Assembly: GCA_049324115.1 (NCBI GenBank)
Contig: JBMOMN010000049.1
Location: forward strand, 144,000-207,999
Source of the DNA: UBA5796 sp040752455
Lineage (GTDB): Bacteria; Chloroflexota; Anaerolineae; Anaerolineales; Villigracilaceae
DNA: 64,000 nt
Direction of reading: 5' to 3'
In this document: one piece after another, positions 33,663 through 41,607 of the stretch
Numbering within the stretch: the first letter of the stretch is position 1
Layout: each line of letters opens with the position of its first letter
Program-made: the position numbers and the translations under genes
Notes under the pieces: generated by a model
The model's database searches: none
Seen by the model: only the letters and a program-made list of their open reading frames with translations
Told to the model about the DNA's origin: nothing

Positions 33663-35225
33663 ATGCCCAGATACGTTGCCGCAATAGACCAGGGGACCAC
33701 CAGCACCCGCTGCATCTTGTTCGACCACGGGGGGAACGTGGTCGCCGTCCGCCAGAAAGAGCACCAGCAGCTCTACCCCAAACCCGGCTGGGTGGAGCAC
33801 GATCCGCTCGAAGTGTGGCGGAATACGCAGGAAGTCTTGTCGGGAGCGATCGCCAAAATTACCAATCCCCAATTACCACTTTCCCAGGAGATCGCAGCCA
33901 TTGGCGTGACCAACCAGCGCGAGACGACCGTCGTCTGGGAGAAAGCGACCGGGAAGCCGGTCTGCAACGCCATCGTCTGGCAGGACACGCGCACGGATGC
34001 AATCTGTAATGCGTTAGCCCAAAATGGCGGCCAGGACCGCTTCCGCGCCAAAACCGGCCTGCCGCTGGCGACCTATTTCTCCGGCCCCAAGATCAAGTGG
34101 ATTTTGGACAACCTGCCCGGCGCGCGTCAACGCGCCGAAAGGGGCGAACTGCTCTTCGGCAACATGGACACCTGGATCATCTGGAACCTGACCGGGCAGC
34201 ACGTCACCGACGTGACCAACGCCTCCCGCACGTTACTGATGGACCTCGCCACCCTGGACTGGGACGCCGAAATCCTGGCCGTGATGGGCATCCCCCGCGC
34301 CATGCTGCCCGAGATCAGATCGTCTTCGGAAATTTATGGGCATACAACTCTGGATGAAATCGGTGGTCGAGCAGGCGGCGGGGTCTCGATACGCGAAGAA
34401 CGCTACTCGACCGCCGCTGTGTCGAGAGCACAGGGTATCCCCGTCTCCGGCGACCTGGGCGACCAGCAAGCGGCCCTCTTCGGCCAAACCTGCTATGCCC
34501 CCGGCGAAGCCAAGAATACTTATGGAACCGGCTGTTTCATGCTGATGAACACCGGCGAGACGCCCGTGCCGTCCAAATCCGGGCTGCTGACCACGCTCGG
34601 CTACAAGATCGGCGACCGGCCCGCCGTCTACGCCCTGGAAGGCTCGATCGCCATCACCGGGGCGCTGGTCCAGTGGCTGCGGGACAACCTGGGGCTGATC
34701 GAAAAATCGTCCGACGTGGAAGCCCTGGCCCGGTCCGTGGAGGATAACGGCGGCGTCTACTTCGTCCCGGCCTTCAGCGGCCTGTTCGCCCCGTATTGGC
34801 GCTCGGATGCCCGGGGCGTCATCGCCGGGATGACCCGCTACGTCAACAAGGGCCACCTCGCCCGGGCCGCCCTCGAAGCCACCGCCTTCCAGACCCGCGA
34901 AGTGCTGGATGCGATGGAGAAAGACTCCGGCGTCAGCCTGACCGCCCTGAAGGTGGACGGCGGGATGGTCTTCAATGAGTTGCTGATGCAGTTCCAGGCC
35001 GACCTGCTGGATGTGCCGGTCATCCGCCCGAAGGTGGCCGAGACCACCGCCCTGGGCGCGGCCTACGCCGCCGGGCTGGCCGTCGGTTTCTGGGGTAACT
35101 TCGACGAATTGCGCCAGAATTGGGGCCGGGACAAGGAATGGCAGCCGCGCATGGACGCCGCCCAGCGCGAGAGCCTGTACGCCAACTGGAAAAAAGCCGT
35201 CACCCGCACGTTCGATTGGGTCTAG
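33663..35225 (+). CDS. glpK: Glycerol kinase with repeat-derived insertion
   Basis: A 520-residue FGGY-family kinase that phosphorylates glycerol to sn-glycerol-3-phosphate. Landmarks are AAIDQGTTSTRCILFD, WVEHDPLEVW, NQRETTVVWEK, GDLGDQQAALFGQ, NTYGTGCFMLMNTG and FVPAFSGLFAPYWRSDARG. The segment between SSEIYG and IPVSGDLGDQ has 32 residues, whereas E. coli GlpK has about 11. The surplus of about 21 residues coincides with a palindromic repeat in the DNA (34362-34418). The frame stays open, and activity depends on whether this surface loop is tolerated. It is followed by glpD in the same direction. Confidence 0.93.
   Translation: MPRYVAAIDQGTTSTRCILFDHGGNVVAVRQKEHQQLYPKPGWVEHDPLEVWRNTQEVLSGAIAKITNPQLPLSQEIAAIGVTNQRETTVVWEKATGKPVCNAIVWQDTRTDAICNALAQNGGQDRFRAKTGLPLATYFSGPKIKWILDNLPGARQRAERGELLFGNMDTWIIWNLTGQHVTDVTNASRTLLMDLATLDWDAEILAVMGIPRAMLPEIRSSSEIYGHTTLDEIGGRAGGGVSIREERYSTAAVSRAQGIPVSGDLGDQQAALFGQTCYAPGEAKNTYGTGCFMLMNTGETPVPSKSGLLTTLGYKIGDRPAVYALEGSIAITGALVQWLRDNLGLIEKSSDVEALARSVEDNGGVYFVPAFSGLFAPYWRSDARGVIAGMTRYVNKGHLARAALEATAFQTREVLDAMEKDSGVSLTALKVDGGMVFNELLMQFQADLLDVPVIRPKVAETTALGAAYAAGLAVGFWGNFDELRQNWGRDKEWQPRMDAAQRESLYANWKKAVTRTFDWV
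34362..34418. repeat. GGTCGAG-type palindrome inside glpK coding sequence
   Basis: GGTGGTCGAGCAGG at the left and GCTACTCGACCGCC at the right are inverse copies with three mismatches, with GTCTCGATACGCGAAG between. End motifs and the TCTCGATAC core match the intergenic copies at 4181-4328 and 37311-37426. It is in frame and adds residues to glycerol kinase. Confidence 0.75.
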
Positions 35226-35541
35226 TTCCTGGCCGCGAATTTCACGAATTTACGCAAATTTTTAATGGCTCTCCCGTTTTTGACGGGAAAAACCTCTTGA
35301 AACACGAAGGAACACAAAGTCAACGAAGGAAAATCTTTACGGCAAGGCGCTTTTTTCCCTTTGAGAGCCTTCGTGTCACTTTGTGTTTAGGCTCTTTCCC
35401 GGTTGTTACGGAAGAGCCTAAAGGTTTTCTCTGTAGACTCTGTAATCTAGTATGATGAATAAATGGGCGACTCCACCAAATACCAGAGAGCCAGAAAAAA
35501 AATCCGCGCTAATCAGCGAAATTCGCGGCTAAGGATTGAAA
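35226..35541. repeat. Spacer glpK-glpD with a long hairpin element
   Basis: No gene is present. The element at 35267-35418 begins GGCTCTCCCG and ends CGGAAGAGCC; inner arms AACACGAAGGAACACAAAG and CTTTGAGAGCCTTCGTGT pair imperfectly. It is the inverse of 7281-7489 and akin to 25872-26020. Outside it only AT-richer sequence (AAATTCGCG type) and the glpD ribosome-binding site AAGGA are seen. Confidence 0.7.
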
Positions 35542-37236
35542 ATGAACCGAAACGAAATCATCTCTTCTCTCAAAAACAACCCATCCCCCGCCGTGCTCAT
35601 CGTCGGGGCGGGGATCAACGGCGTCGGCACATTCCGTGACCTGGCCCTCAACGGCGTGGACGTGCTGCTCATCGACCGGGGCGACTTCTGCTTCGGGGCC
35701 TCGGCAGCCTCCTCGCACATGGCCCACGGCGGCATCCGCTACCTCGAAAACGGCGAATTCCGCCTCGTCCGCGAAGCCGTCGGCGAACGCAACCGCATGA
35801 TTCAGAACGCCCCCCACCTCGTCCGCCCGCTGCCCACCACCGTGCCGATGTTCAAGATATTCTCCGGTCTGCTCAACGCCCCGCTCAAGTTCCTCAACTG
35901 GCTCGACCGTCCCTCCGAGCGCGGCGCGGTCGTCATCAAGGCCGGTCTGATGCTCTACGACGCCTTCACCGGCAAGACCCGCACCGTCCCCCGCCACCAG
36001 TTCCGCAACCGCCGCGACTCGCTGGCTCGCTGGCCCAGCCTGAATCCCGCCATCCGCTATACCGCCACCTACTTCGACGGGGCCATCCTCTCCCCCGAAC
36101 GATACACGGCAGAACTCGTCCTCGACGCCGAAGCCGACGGCGGCCGCGCCCTCAACTACGTCTCCCTGGCCGGATTCGAGGGCGATTCGGCCATTTTGCG
36201 GGATGAATTGACCGGTTCGACCTTCGACGTTAAACCGTCTCTGATCGTCAACGCCGCCGGTCCGTGGATTGACGCAGCCAACGGGACCCTGGGCCTGCGG
36301 ACGCGTTATATCGGCGGGACCAAAGGCTCGCACCTGGTCCTCGACCACCCCGAACTGCGGGCCGCCATCGGCGAGGACGAGTTCTTCTTCGAGAACCAGG
36401 ACGGGCGCATCGTGCTGATCTTCCCCTTCTTCGACAAAGTCCTGATCGGCACCTCCGACATCCCCATCGAAGACCCCGACTCCGCCCGCTGCACCGACCA
36501 GGAGGTCGAATATTTCCTCGAAATGGTGGCCCGCGTCTTCCCCAGCATCAAAGTCACCCGCGAGCACATCGTCTTCGAGTTCTCCGGCGTGCGCCCGCTG
36601 GCATACAGTAAAGCCAAAACGACGGGGCAGATCACCCGCGACCACCAAATCCACGAAGACAGGTTCGGCAATATCCCGGTCTACTCGCTGGTGGGCGGCA
36701 AATGGACGAGTTACCGGGCCTTCTCCGAGCAGGTGGCCGACAAGGTGCTGGATTTTCTGGGGATCAAGCGTAACAAGGACACCCGCCAGCTGCCCATCGG
36801 CGGCGGACGCGCCTACCCGCGCAACACCGACGAGCGCCAGCGCCTGCTGCAAGGCTGGCAGGCCTGGACCAACCTGCCCGTCAACCGGCTCGAAGAACTC
36901 TTCGACCGCTACGGCACGCTGGCCGAAAAGGCGGCCTTGAACATATCTAAAGGCCAAGATCAGCCGCTCGAAACGGTCGCCGGCTACAGTCGGCGCGAGA
37001 TCGGGTATCTCGCCCGGCGCGAAAAGATCGTCCACCTCGACGACCTGCTCCTGCGCCGCTCCCGTCTCGCCATGCTCGGCCACGTCACCCGCCCCGCCCT
37101 GGACGAGTTGGCCCAAATCCTGGCCGAGACTCTTGAGTGGGACGTTGATCGTAAAAAATCGGAAGTATCCCGAACTATCGAAATCCTGGCCGACAAACAC
37201 GGCATTGACCTGAGACAGGGCTCCAACGTCTCCTGA
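35542..37236 (+). CDS. glpD: Aerobic-type glycerol-3-phosphate dehydrogenase (FAD)
   Basis: A 564-residue flavoprotein that oxidises sn-glycerol-3-phosphate to dihydroxyacetone phosphate and passes electrons to the membrane quinone pool. The FAD-binding site is VLIVGAGINGVGTFRDLA with the Glu/Asp-ending second strand DVLLIDRGDF. SSHMAHGGIRYLE (product-site loop), SDIPIEDPD and GVRPL are further signatures, and the C-terminal helical cap domain is complete. The ATG at 35542 is preferred over a TTG at 35536 because AAGGA lies six bases before it. It functions directly after GlpK in glycerol catabolism. Confidence 0.94.
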   Translation: MNRNEIISSLKNNPSPAVLIVGAGINGVGTFRDLALNGVDVLLIDRGDFCFGASAASSHMAHGGIRYLENGEFRLVREAVGERNRMIQNAPHLVRPLPTTVPMFKIFSGLLNAPLKFLNWLDRPSERGAVVIKAGLMLYDAFTGKTRTVPRHQFRNRRDSLARWPSLNPAIRYTATYFDGAILSPERYTAELVLDAEADGGRALNYVSLAGFEGDSAILRDELTGSTFDVKPSLIVNAAGPWIDAANGTLGLRTRYIGGTKGSHLVLDHPELRAAIGEDEFFFENQDGRIVLIFPFFDKVLIGTSDIPIEDPDSARCTDQEVEYFLEMVARVFPSIKVTREHIVFEFSGVRPLAYSKAKTTGQITRDHQIHEDRFGNIPVYSLVGGKWTSYRAFSEQVADKVLDFLGIKRNKDTRQLPIGGGRAYPRNTDERQRLLQGWQAWTNLPVNRLEELFDRYGTLAEKAALNISKGQDQPLETVAGYSRREIGYLARREKIVHLDDLLLRRSRLAMLGHVTRPALDELAQILAETLEWDVDRKKSEVSRTIEILADKHGIDLRQGSNVS

Positions 37237-37286
37237 CGTTGGGCTTCGCCGCGGCCGCCGGCGGGGTGACATGATAAAATCACCCC
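37229..37286 (+). terminator. Terminator candidate after glpD
   Basis: A CCAACGTC/GACGTTGG hairpin (about 37231-37249) overlaps the glpD stop. It is followed by GGGGTGA (37263-37269) and TCACCCC (37280-37286), a 7-bp stem with a 10-base loop followed by GTCTATTTTT. The second hairpin with its T-tract is a plausible rho-independent terminator. Confidence 0.55.
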
Positions 37287-37310
37287 GTCTATTTTTCTCA
37301 TAATGACCGA

Positions 37311-37426
37311 GGGTCGAGTAGCCGAGGCTTTCCGGCGTACACTTGCACTTGCGCCAGGTGCAAGTGTCGAGACCCGGATACGCTGGTTTCGATACGGACG
37401 GGAAACATCGCCCTACTCAACCAGCG
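37311..37426. repeat. GGTCGAGTAGC-type palindromic element, second intergenic copy
   Basis: It starts GGGTCGAGTAGCC and ends CCCTACTCAACCAGCG, with TCGAGACC and TTTCGATACGG internally and a 10-bp ACACTTGCAC/GTGCAAGTGT hairpin in the middle. It belongs to the family at 4181-4328 and the in-frame copy in glpK. It fills the spacer up to the start of the next gene. Confidence 0.65.
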
Positions 37427-37439
37427 AAGTTTTCCCGAG

Positions 37440-39536
37440 GTGGATGTGCCAAGCCTGCCTGCCCTGCTCAAAAAATACGCAACCCCGCTGGTCTTTTTCG
37501 CCCTCTCCCTGGCCGCTTACGGAGTCTTCGCCTTCCAGCAAAACTTCCACTGGGACGACTGGGGCTTCGCCTGGCTGATCCGCACCCTGGGCCGCCCCGG
37601 CCTGTTCGACTACTTCGCCACCAACCGCCCCTTCCTGGCTTACGTCTACTCGCTCACCACGCCGGTGTTCGGCGTCACGCCCTGGGCCTGGCAATTGTTC
37701 GCCATCTTCTGGCAAACGCTGGCCGGGATCGCGTTATGGTGGGTCCTGCGCCGTCTCTGGCCGGGACACGATCGCCCCATTTTTTGGGTCGTGGCGCTGT
37801 TCCTCGTCTATCCCGGCTTCGACCAGCACAACATCGCCATCACCTACGGGCATTTCTTCATCGCCCTGACGGTTTTCTTCGTTTCGCTGGGACTGGCCTT
37901 CACCTTCGCCGCCGCGCCTCGTCAAAAGTGGTGGGCCGGGGTCCTGTCCCTGCTGCTGACCGCCATGCACCTGTTCATGACCGAATATTTCTTTGGCCTC
38001 GAACTGCTCCGCCTCGTCTTCCTGTGGCTGTTCCTACGCCACGACCTCCCGGAGTGGAAATCCCGCCTGCGCCGCGCCGCCCTGATCTACCTGCCGTTCC
38101 TCGCCGTATTGGGCGGATACCTGTACTGGCGGGTGTTCGTCCTCGGCTTTTATCTCTACCAGCCGGAGCTGGTCAGCCCAGACACCTCCCTGCTGGACAA
38201 ACTCGCCGCCATCCCGGCCACCCTGTGGGAGCAGTTCACCGTCGCCGGGCCGGAGGCCTGGGCGCAGGTCTTCCGCCTGCCGGATTTCGCCGCCTACGGC
38301 CCGCGCCTGACACTGGTCTACTGGCTCCTGCTCCTGGCGGGCGGGTATGGGCTGTATGGGTTCGGAACCAGACTTCGGAAGTCTACTGAAGCGCGTCCGG
38401 GATTTGAAGCCGCCCAAAAAGACTTCCGAAGTCTGGAATGGCTTATCCTTGGCCTGCTCGCCATGCTCGCGGCCGGAGCGCCCTTCATCATCACCGGCCT
38501 GCCGCTGCGCCTGGACTTCCCCAACAGCCGTTTCACCCTGCCGTTTGCCCTCGGCTCGGCGCTGGTCCTCGTCGCCCTCATCGAACTCCTGCCGCGCCGC
38601 CTCGACAAAAATCTCCTCGCTGCCGGGCTGACCCTCCTGGCGGTCGGGGCGCAGTTCGACAACGGCTTCCTCTACCGGGCCGACTCGAAACTGCAGGAAG
38701 CCTTCTTCTGGCAGATGACCTGGCGCATGCCCGGCCTCCAAAAAGACACCATCCTGCTCTCCAGCGACACGCCCTTCGGTTTCTCCAGCGACAGTTCGCT
38801 GACCATGCCGCTCAACTGGACCTACTCGCCGGACAACTTCACCACCCAAATGGATTACGCCTACTTCTTCGTCTCCGTCCGTCTCGGCCACGAACTCGAA
38901 GCCATCGAACCCGGCCTGTCCATCCACCAGGATTATTTGGCCGCGACCTTCGACAGTTCCAGCAGCGCCATCGTCGCCGTGACCTACAATCCGCCCGGCT
39001 GTTTCCGCGCCCTGCATCCCGTTTACGACGCCGACCTGCCGCTGGCTCCATCTCAAGGGGCGGATGCGGAATCCATGACGGGATCCGGCCTGCCGGTCCT
39101 GCCCCGCACCGCCGCCCAGTCCCTGGCCCTGTCGAATCTCAATCGTATCCTCCCGGACCCTCCGGTGGTTTCCGTTCCCCCATCCATTCTCGGCCCCGAA
39201 CCGGCCCACCGCTGGTGCTACTACTTCGAGAAGGCCGACCTGGCCCGCCAGCAGGAGGATTGGGCCGGGGTGGCCGACATCGGCGACGAAGTGTTCGCCA
39301 TCCCGTTCTATCCCGACGACCCGTCCGAGTACCTGCCCTTCGTCGAGGCCTACGCCCGCACCGGACGCTGGCCCGAAGCGCGTGACCTGACCCGCAAGAC
39401 CGCCGACCTGATGCCGATGCTGCGCCCGGCCTTGTGCGCCGTCTGGCAGCGGGTGGAGACACAGGCCCCCGGCGCGCTGGCTTCCGACCAGATCGAGAAG
39501 ATGAAGACGGAGTTGGGCTATTGCCCGTATCCGTAA
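37440..39536 (+). CDS. Large integral membrane protein, glycosyltransferase-like
   Basis: A 698-residue protein with about 11 hydrophobic segments in residues 12-430 and a soluble C-terminal region of about 250 residues. The early loop with HWDDWGF and RP motifs before the second helix resembles GT-C (GT39/ArnT/PMT-like) transferases, whose acidic pair sits in the first outer loop, but the family cannot be named with certainty. A palindromic element with perfect 17-base arms (38368-38436) is in frame around residues 310-333 (LRKSTEARPGFEAAQKDFRS). Start at GTG 37440 or 37446. Confidence 0.75.
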   Translation: MDVPSLPALLKKYATPLVFFALSLAAYGVFAFQQNFHWDDWGFAWLIRTLGRPGLFDYFATNRPFLAYVYSLTTPVFGVTPWAWQLFAIFWQTLAGIALWWVLRRLWPGHDRPIFWVVALFLVYPGFDQHNIAITYGHFFIALTVFFVSLGLAFTFAAAPRQKWWAGVLSLLLTAMHLFMTEYFFGLELLRLVFLWLFLRHDLPEWKSRLRRAALIYLPFLAVLGGYLYWRVFVLGFYLYQPELVSPDTSLLDKLAAIPATLWEQFTVAGPEAWAQVFRLPDFAAYGPRLTLVYWLLLLAGGYGLYGFGTRLRKSTEARPGFEAAQKDFRSLEWLILGLLAMLAAGAPFIITGLPLRLDFPNSRFTLPFALGSALVLVALIELLPRRLDKNLLAAGLTLLAVGAQFDNGFLYRADSKLQEAFFWQMTWRMPGLQKDTILLSSDTPFGFSSDSSLTMPLNWTYSPDNFTTQMDYAYFFVSVRLGHELEAIEPGLSIHQDYLAATFDSSSSAIVAVTYNPPGCFRALHPVYDADLPLAPSQGADAESMTGSGLPVLPRTAAQSLALSNLNRILPDPPVVSVPPSILGPEPAHRWCYYFEKADLARQQEDWAGVADIGDEVFAIPFYPDDPSEYLPFVEAYARTGRWPEARDLTRKTADLMPMLRPALCAVWQRVETQAPGALASDQIEKMKTELGYCPYP
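38368..38436. repeat. Perfect 17-bp inverted repeat inside the membrane-protein gene
   Basis: CCAGACTTCGGAAGTCT (38368-38384) and AGACTTCCGAAGTCTGG (38420-38436) are exact inverse copies around a 35-base centre. The arm core is the same as in the hairpin after rnj (1532-1563). It is translated as a charged loop between two hydrophobic segments. Confidence 0.85.
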
Positions 39537-39547
39537 CCGTAACCCGC

Positions 39548-39638
39548 GAATGCGTCGCACCTGGCTAAATGGGGTTGACCCACGCTGCAAGAAACGCCGC
39601 TAAACGGGATCATCCACAAAATAAGGTGCGACGCATTC
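39548..39638. repeat. Perfect 15-bp inverted repeat element in spacer
   Basis: GAATGCGTCGCACCT (39548-39562) and AGGTGCGACGCATTC (39624-39638) are exact inverse copies bounding a 91-base unit that fills the spacer between the membrane protein and the histidine phosphatase gene. No coding content is seen. Confidence 0.75.
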
Positions 39639-39648
39639 TCCAAAAACC

Positions 39649-40263
39649 ATGACCGAACCCACCTACACCATCACCTTCCTGCGCCACGGCGAATCCGTGG
39701 GCAACGCCGAGGGCCGCTACCAGGGCCAGACCGACTTCCCGCTGACCGATCTGGGCCGCCGGCAGGCGCGGGCGCTCGGCGACCGCTGGCTGTCCGAGGG
39801 ACGGGCGTTCGACAAAATCATCGCCAGCCCGCTCCCCCGCGCCCGCGAGACCGCCGAGATCATCGCCGCTGCCCTCGGCCTGGACGTGGAAACCGACCCG
39901 CTCTGGATGGAACGCGCCAACGGCCTGATGGCCGGGTTAAAGCACGAGGACATCCGGGCGCGTGACCTCGAAGCTCCCTTCCTGCACCCGTACCTGCGGG
40001 TCGGGCAGACCGGCGAATCGGAACTGGAACTCTACCTGCGGGCCGGGCGCGGCATCCAGGGCCTGCTCGACCGCCCGCCGGAGCGTTACCTGGTCGTCTC
40101 GCACGGCGCGCTCCTCAACAAAACCCTGATGGTCATCCTGGGCATCCCGGTCCAGGCCAACTTCCAGGGCGCCAGTTTCAGCTTCGGCAACACGGCTTTC
40201 GCCGATTTCACCTACACCCCCTCCGGGCACCGCTGGCGGCTGAAACGCTTCGAATCCCCGTAA
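39649..40263 (+). CDS. Histidine phosphatase family protein
   Basis: A 204-residue protein of the phosphoglycerate mutase-like histidine phosphatase superfamily. The phospho-acceptor is in LRHGESVGNAEGRYQGQTDFPLTDLG (about residues 10-35); the second conserved Arg/Glu pair and the later His in VVSHGALLNK are present. Relatives act on small phosphate esters such as phosphoglycerate, alpha-ribazole phosphate or sugar phosphates; the substrate cannot be set. The start lies directly after a palindromic spacer. Confidence 0.9.
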   Translation: MTEPTYTITFLRHGESVGNAEGRYQGQTDFPLTDLGRRQARALGDRWLSEGRAFDKIIASPLPRARETAEIIAAALGLDVETDPLWMERANGLMAGLKHEDIRARDLEAPFLHPYLRVGQTGESELELYLRAGRGIQGLLDRPPERYLVVSHGALLNKTLMVILGIPVQANFQGASFSFGNTAFADFTYTPSGHRWRLKRFESP

Positions 40264-40275
40264 ATATGAATGCGG

Positions 40276-40466
40276 GTAGGGGCAACCCACCCGGCCCAAA
40301 AACCCGGATTTTTGGCAATAATTCTCGCCCTTTTAGCTTGATGGATGGCCCTGACGGGTCGCCCCTACTGCTACCGTAATTTTTTCAGGCTGAAAGTTGT
40401 AGGTCATGCTTGCAGCGTGACAACAATCCCGAGGTCAGGCTTCCAGCCTGACCTACCGAAACAGAG
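40276..40466. repeat. Two adjacent palindromic elements
   Basis: The 212-base spacer holds GTAGGGGC (40276-40283) with inverse GCCCCTAC (40361-40368), and then GTAGGTCA (40399-40406) with inverse TGACCTAC (40459-40466). The latter pair encloses smaller CATGCTTGCAGCGTG and GTCAGGCTTCCAGCCTGAC palindromes. No gene is present. Confidence 0.6.
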
Positions 40467-40475
40467 GATTTACTC

Positions 40476-41534
40476 GTGACATCTCCCCTTTCCATTCTCT
40501 CCTTCGGCGCAGGCGCCATCGGGACCTACATCGGCGGGTCGCTGGCGCTGGCCGGACACCGGGTCGTTTTCGTCGAGCGGCCCGACATCGCCGCGGACCT
40601 GCGCGGGCGCGGGCTGAAACTCAACCTGCGTATTGATCTGCGCCGGCGCGGCACGCCGAATTTCACCGTTGATGCGCCGGCGGTCGAGTTCGTGGGGACG
40701 CTCGAAGAGGCACTCGAACGGGGTCCCTTCAACGCAGCCCTGTTCGCCCTCAAAGCCTTCGACACCGCCGCCGCCCTGGAGCAGATGAAGCCTCACGCGG
40801 CCCAGCTCCCGCCGATGCTCTGTCTCTCGAACGGCGTGGACAACGAGCCGCTGATCGCCGAAGCCCTCGGCCCGGACAAGGTGATCTACGGCACGGTCAC
40901 GTCGGCCATCGGGCGGCCGCGTCCCGGCGAGATCGTGCTGGAGAAGCTGCGCGGCCTGGGCGTGGCGGAGGGACATCCCCTCTCGAAGCGGCTGGCCGCG
41001 GCCCTGGACGAAGCTTATCTCAATGCCCGCCTGTATCCCCGCGCCGCCGACATGAAATGGTCCAAGATGCTGACCAACCTGCTCGCCAATCCCACCTCCG
41101 CCATCCTGGATATGACCGCGGCTGAGATCTTCGCCAACGAGGGCCTCTACAGGCTCGAAATCGCCATGCTGCGCGAGTGCCTGGCCGTGATGCGGGCGCA
41201 AGGCATCCGCGTGACGAACCTGCCGGGGACACCCGTCAAGGCGCTGGCTTTCGCGACGGGACTCCCGTTGTGGCTCTCGAAACCGCTGCTCAGCAAGGCC
41301 GCCGGGGCCGGACGCGGCGCGAAGATGCCCTCCTTCCACATTGACCTGCACTCGGGCCGCGGCCGGTCGGAGGTCGAGTTCCTGCACGGGGCGGTCGTCC
41401 GGGACGGGGAACGGCTGGGGATCCCCACCCCGGTCAACCGGGTCCTGACCGAGACGCTGCTGGCGCTGACCCGGGGCGAAATCCCGCTGGAGGCCTTTGC
41501 CGGTCAACCCGAAATGCTGCTGTCAAAGTTGTAA
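40476..41534 (+). CDS. panE: Ketopantoate reductase family protein
   Basis: A 352-residue NADPH-dependent reductase of the ApbA/PanE family. The N-terminal Rossmann motif is SFGAGAIGTYIGGSLALAGH and the signatures LCLSNGVDNE, and KWSKMLTNLLANPTSAI (with the catalytic Lys) are present. Ketopantoate reduction to pantoate (CoA pathway) is the best-known role, but many paralogues act on other 2-oxo acids and the gene has no CoA-pathway neighbours. The GTG start at 40476 is supported by AGAGGA about 9 bases upstream. Confidence 0.82.
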   Translation: MTSPLSILSFGAGAIGTYIGGSLALAGHRVVFVERPDIAADLRGRGLKLNLRIDLRRRGTPNFTVDAPAVEFVGTLEEALERGPFNAALFALKAFDTAAALEQMKPHAAQLPPMLCLSNGVDNEPLIAEALGPDKVIYGTVTSAIGRPRPGEIVLEKLRGLGVAEGHPLSKRLAAALDEAYLNARLYPRAADMKWSKMLTNLLANPTSAILDMTAAEIFANEGLYRLEIAMLRECLAVMRAQGIRVTNLPGTPVKALAFATGLPLWLSKPLLSKAAGAGRGAKMPSFHIDLHSGRGRSEVEFLHGAVVRDGERLGIPTPVNRVLTETLLALTRGEIPLEAFAGQPEMLLSKL

Positions 41535-41607
41535 ATCGCAGGAAAACCCGTCATCCCTGCCGCGCCGTCAAACGGTGATAAAATTCCCTTCCCCACGGGA
41601 AGAGGCC

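Noticed and set aside
35509..37272. 587-codon minus-strand frame opposite glpD
   Set aside because: Acidic and Val/Gly-rich shadow of glpD, with no recognisable domain.
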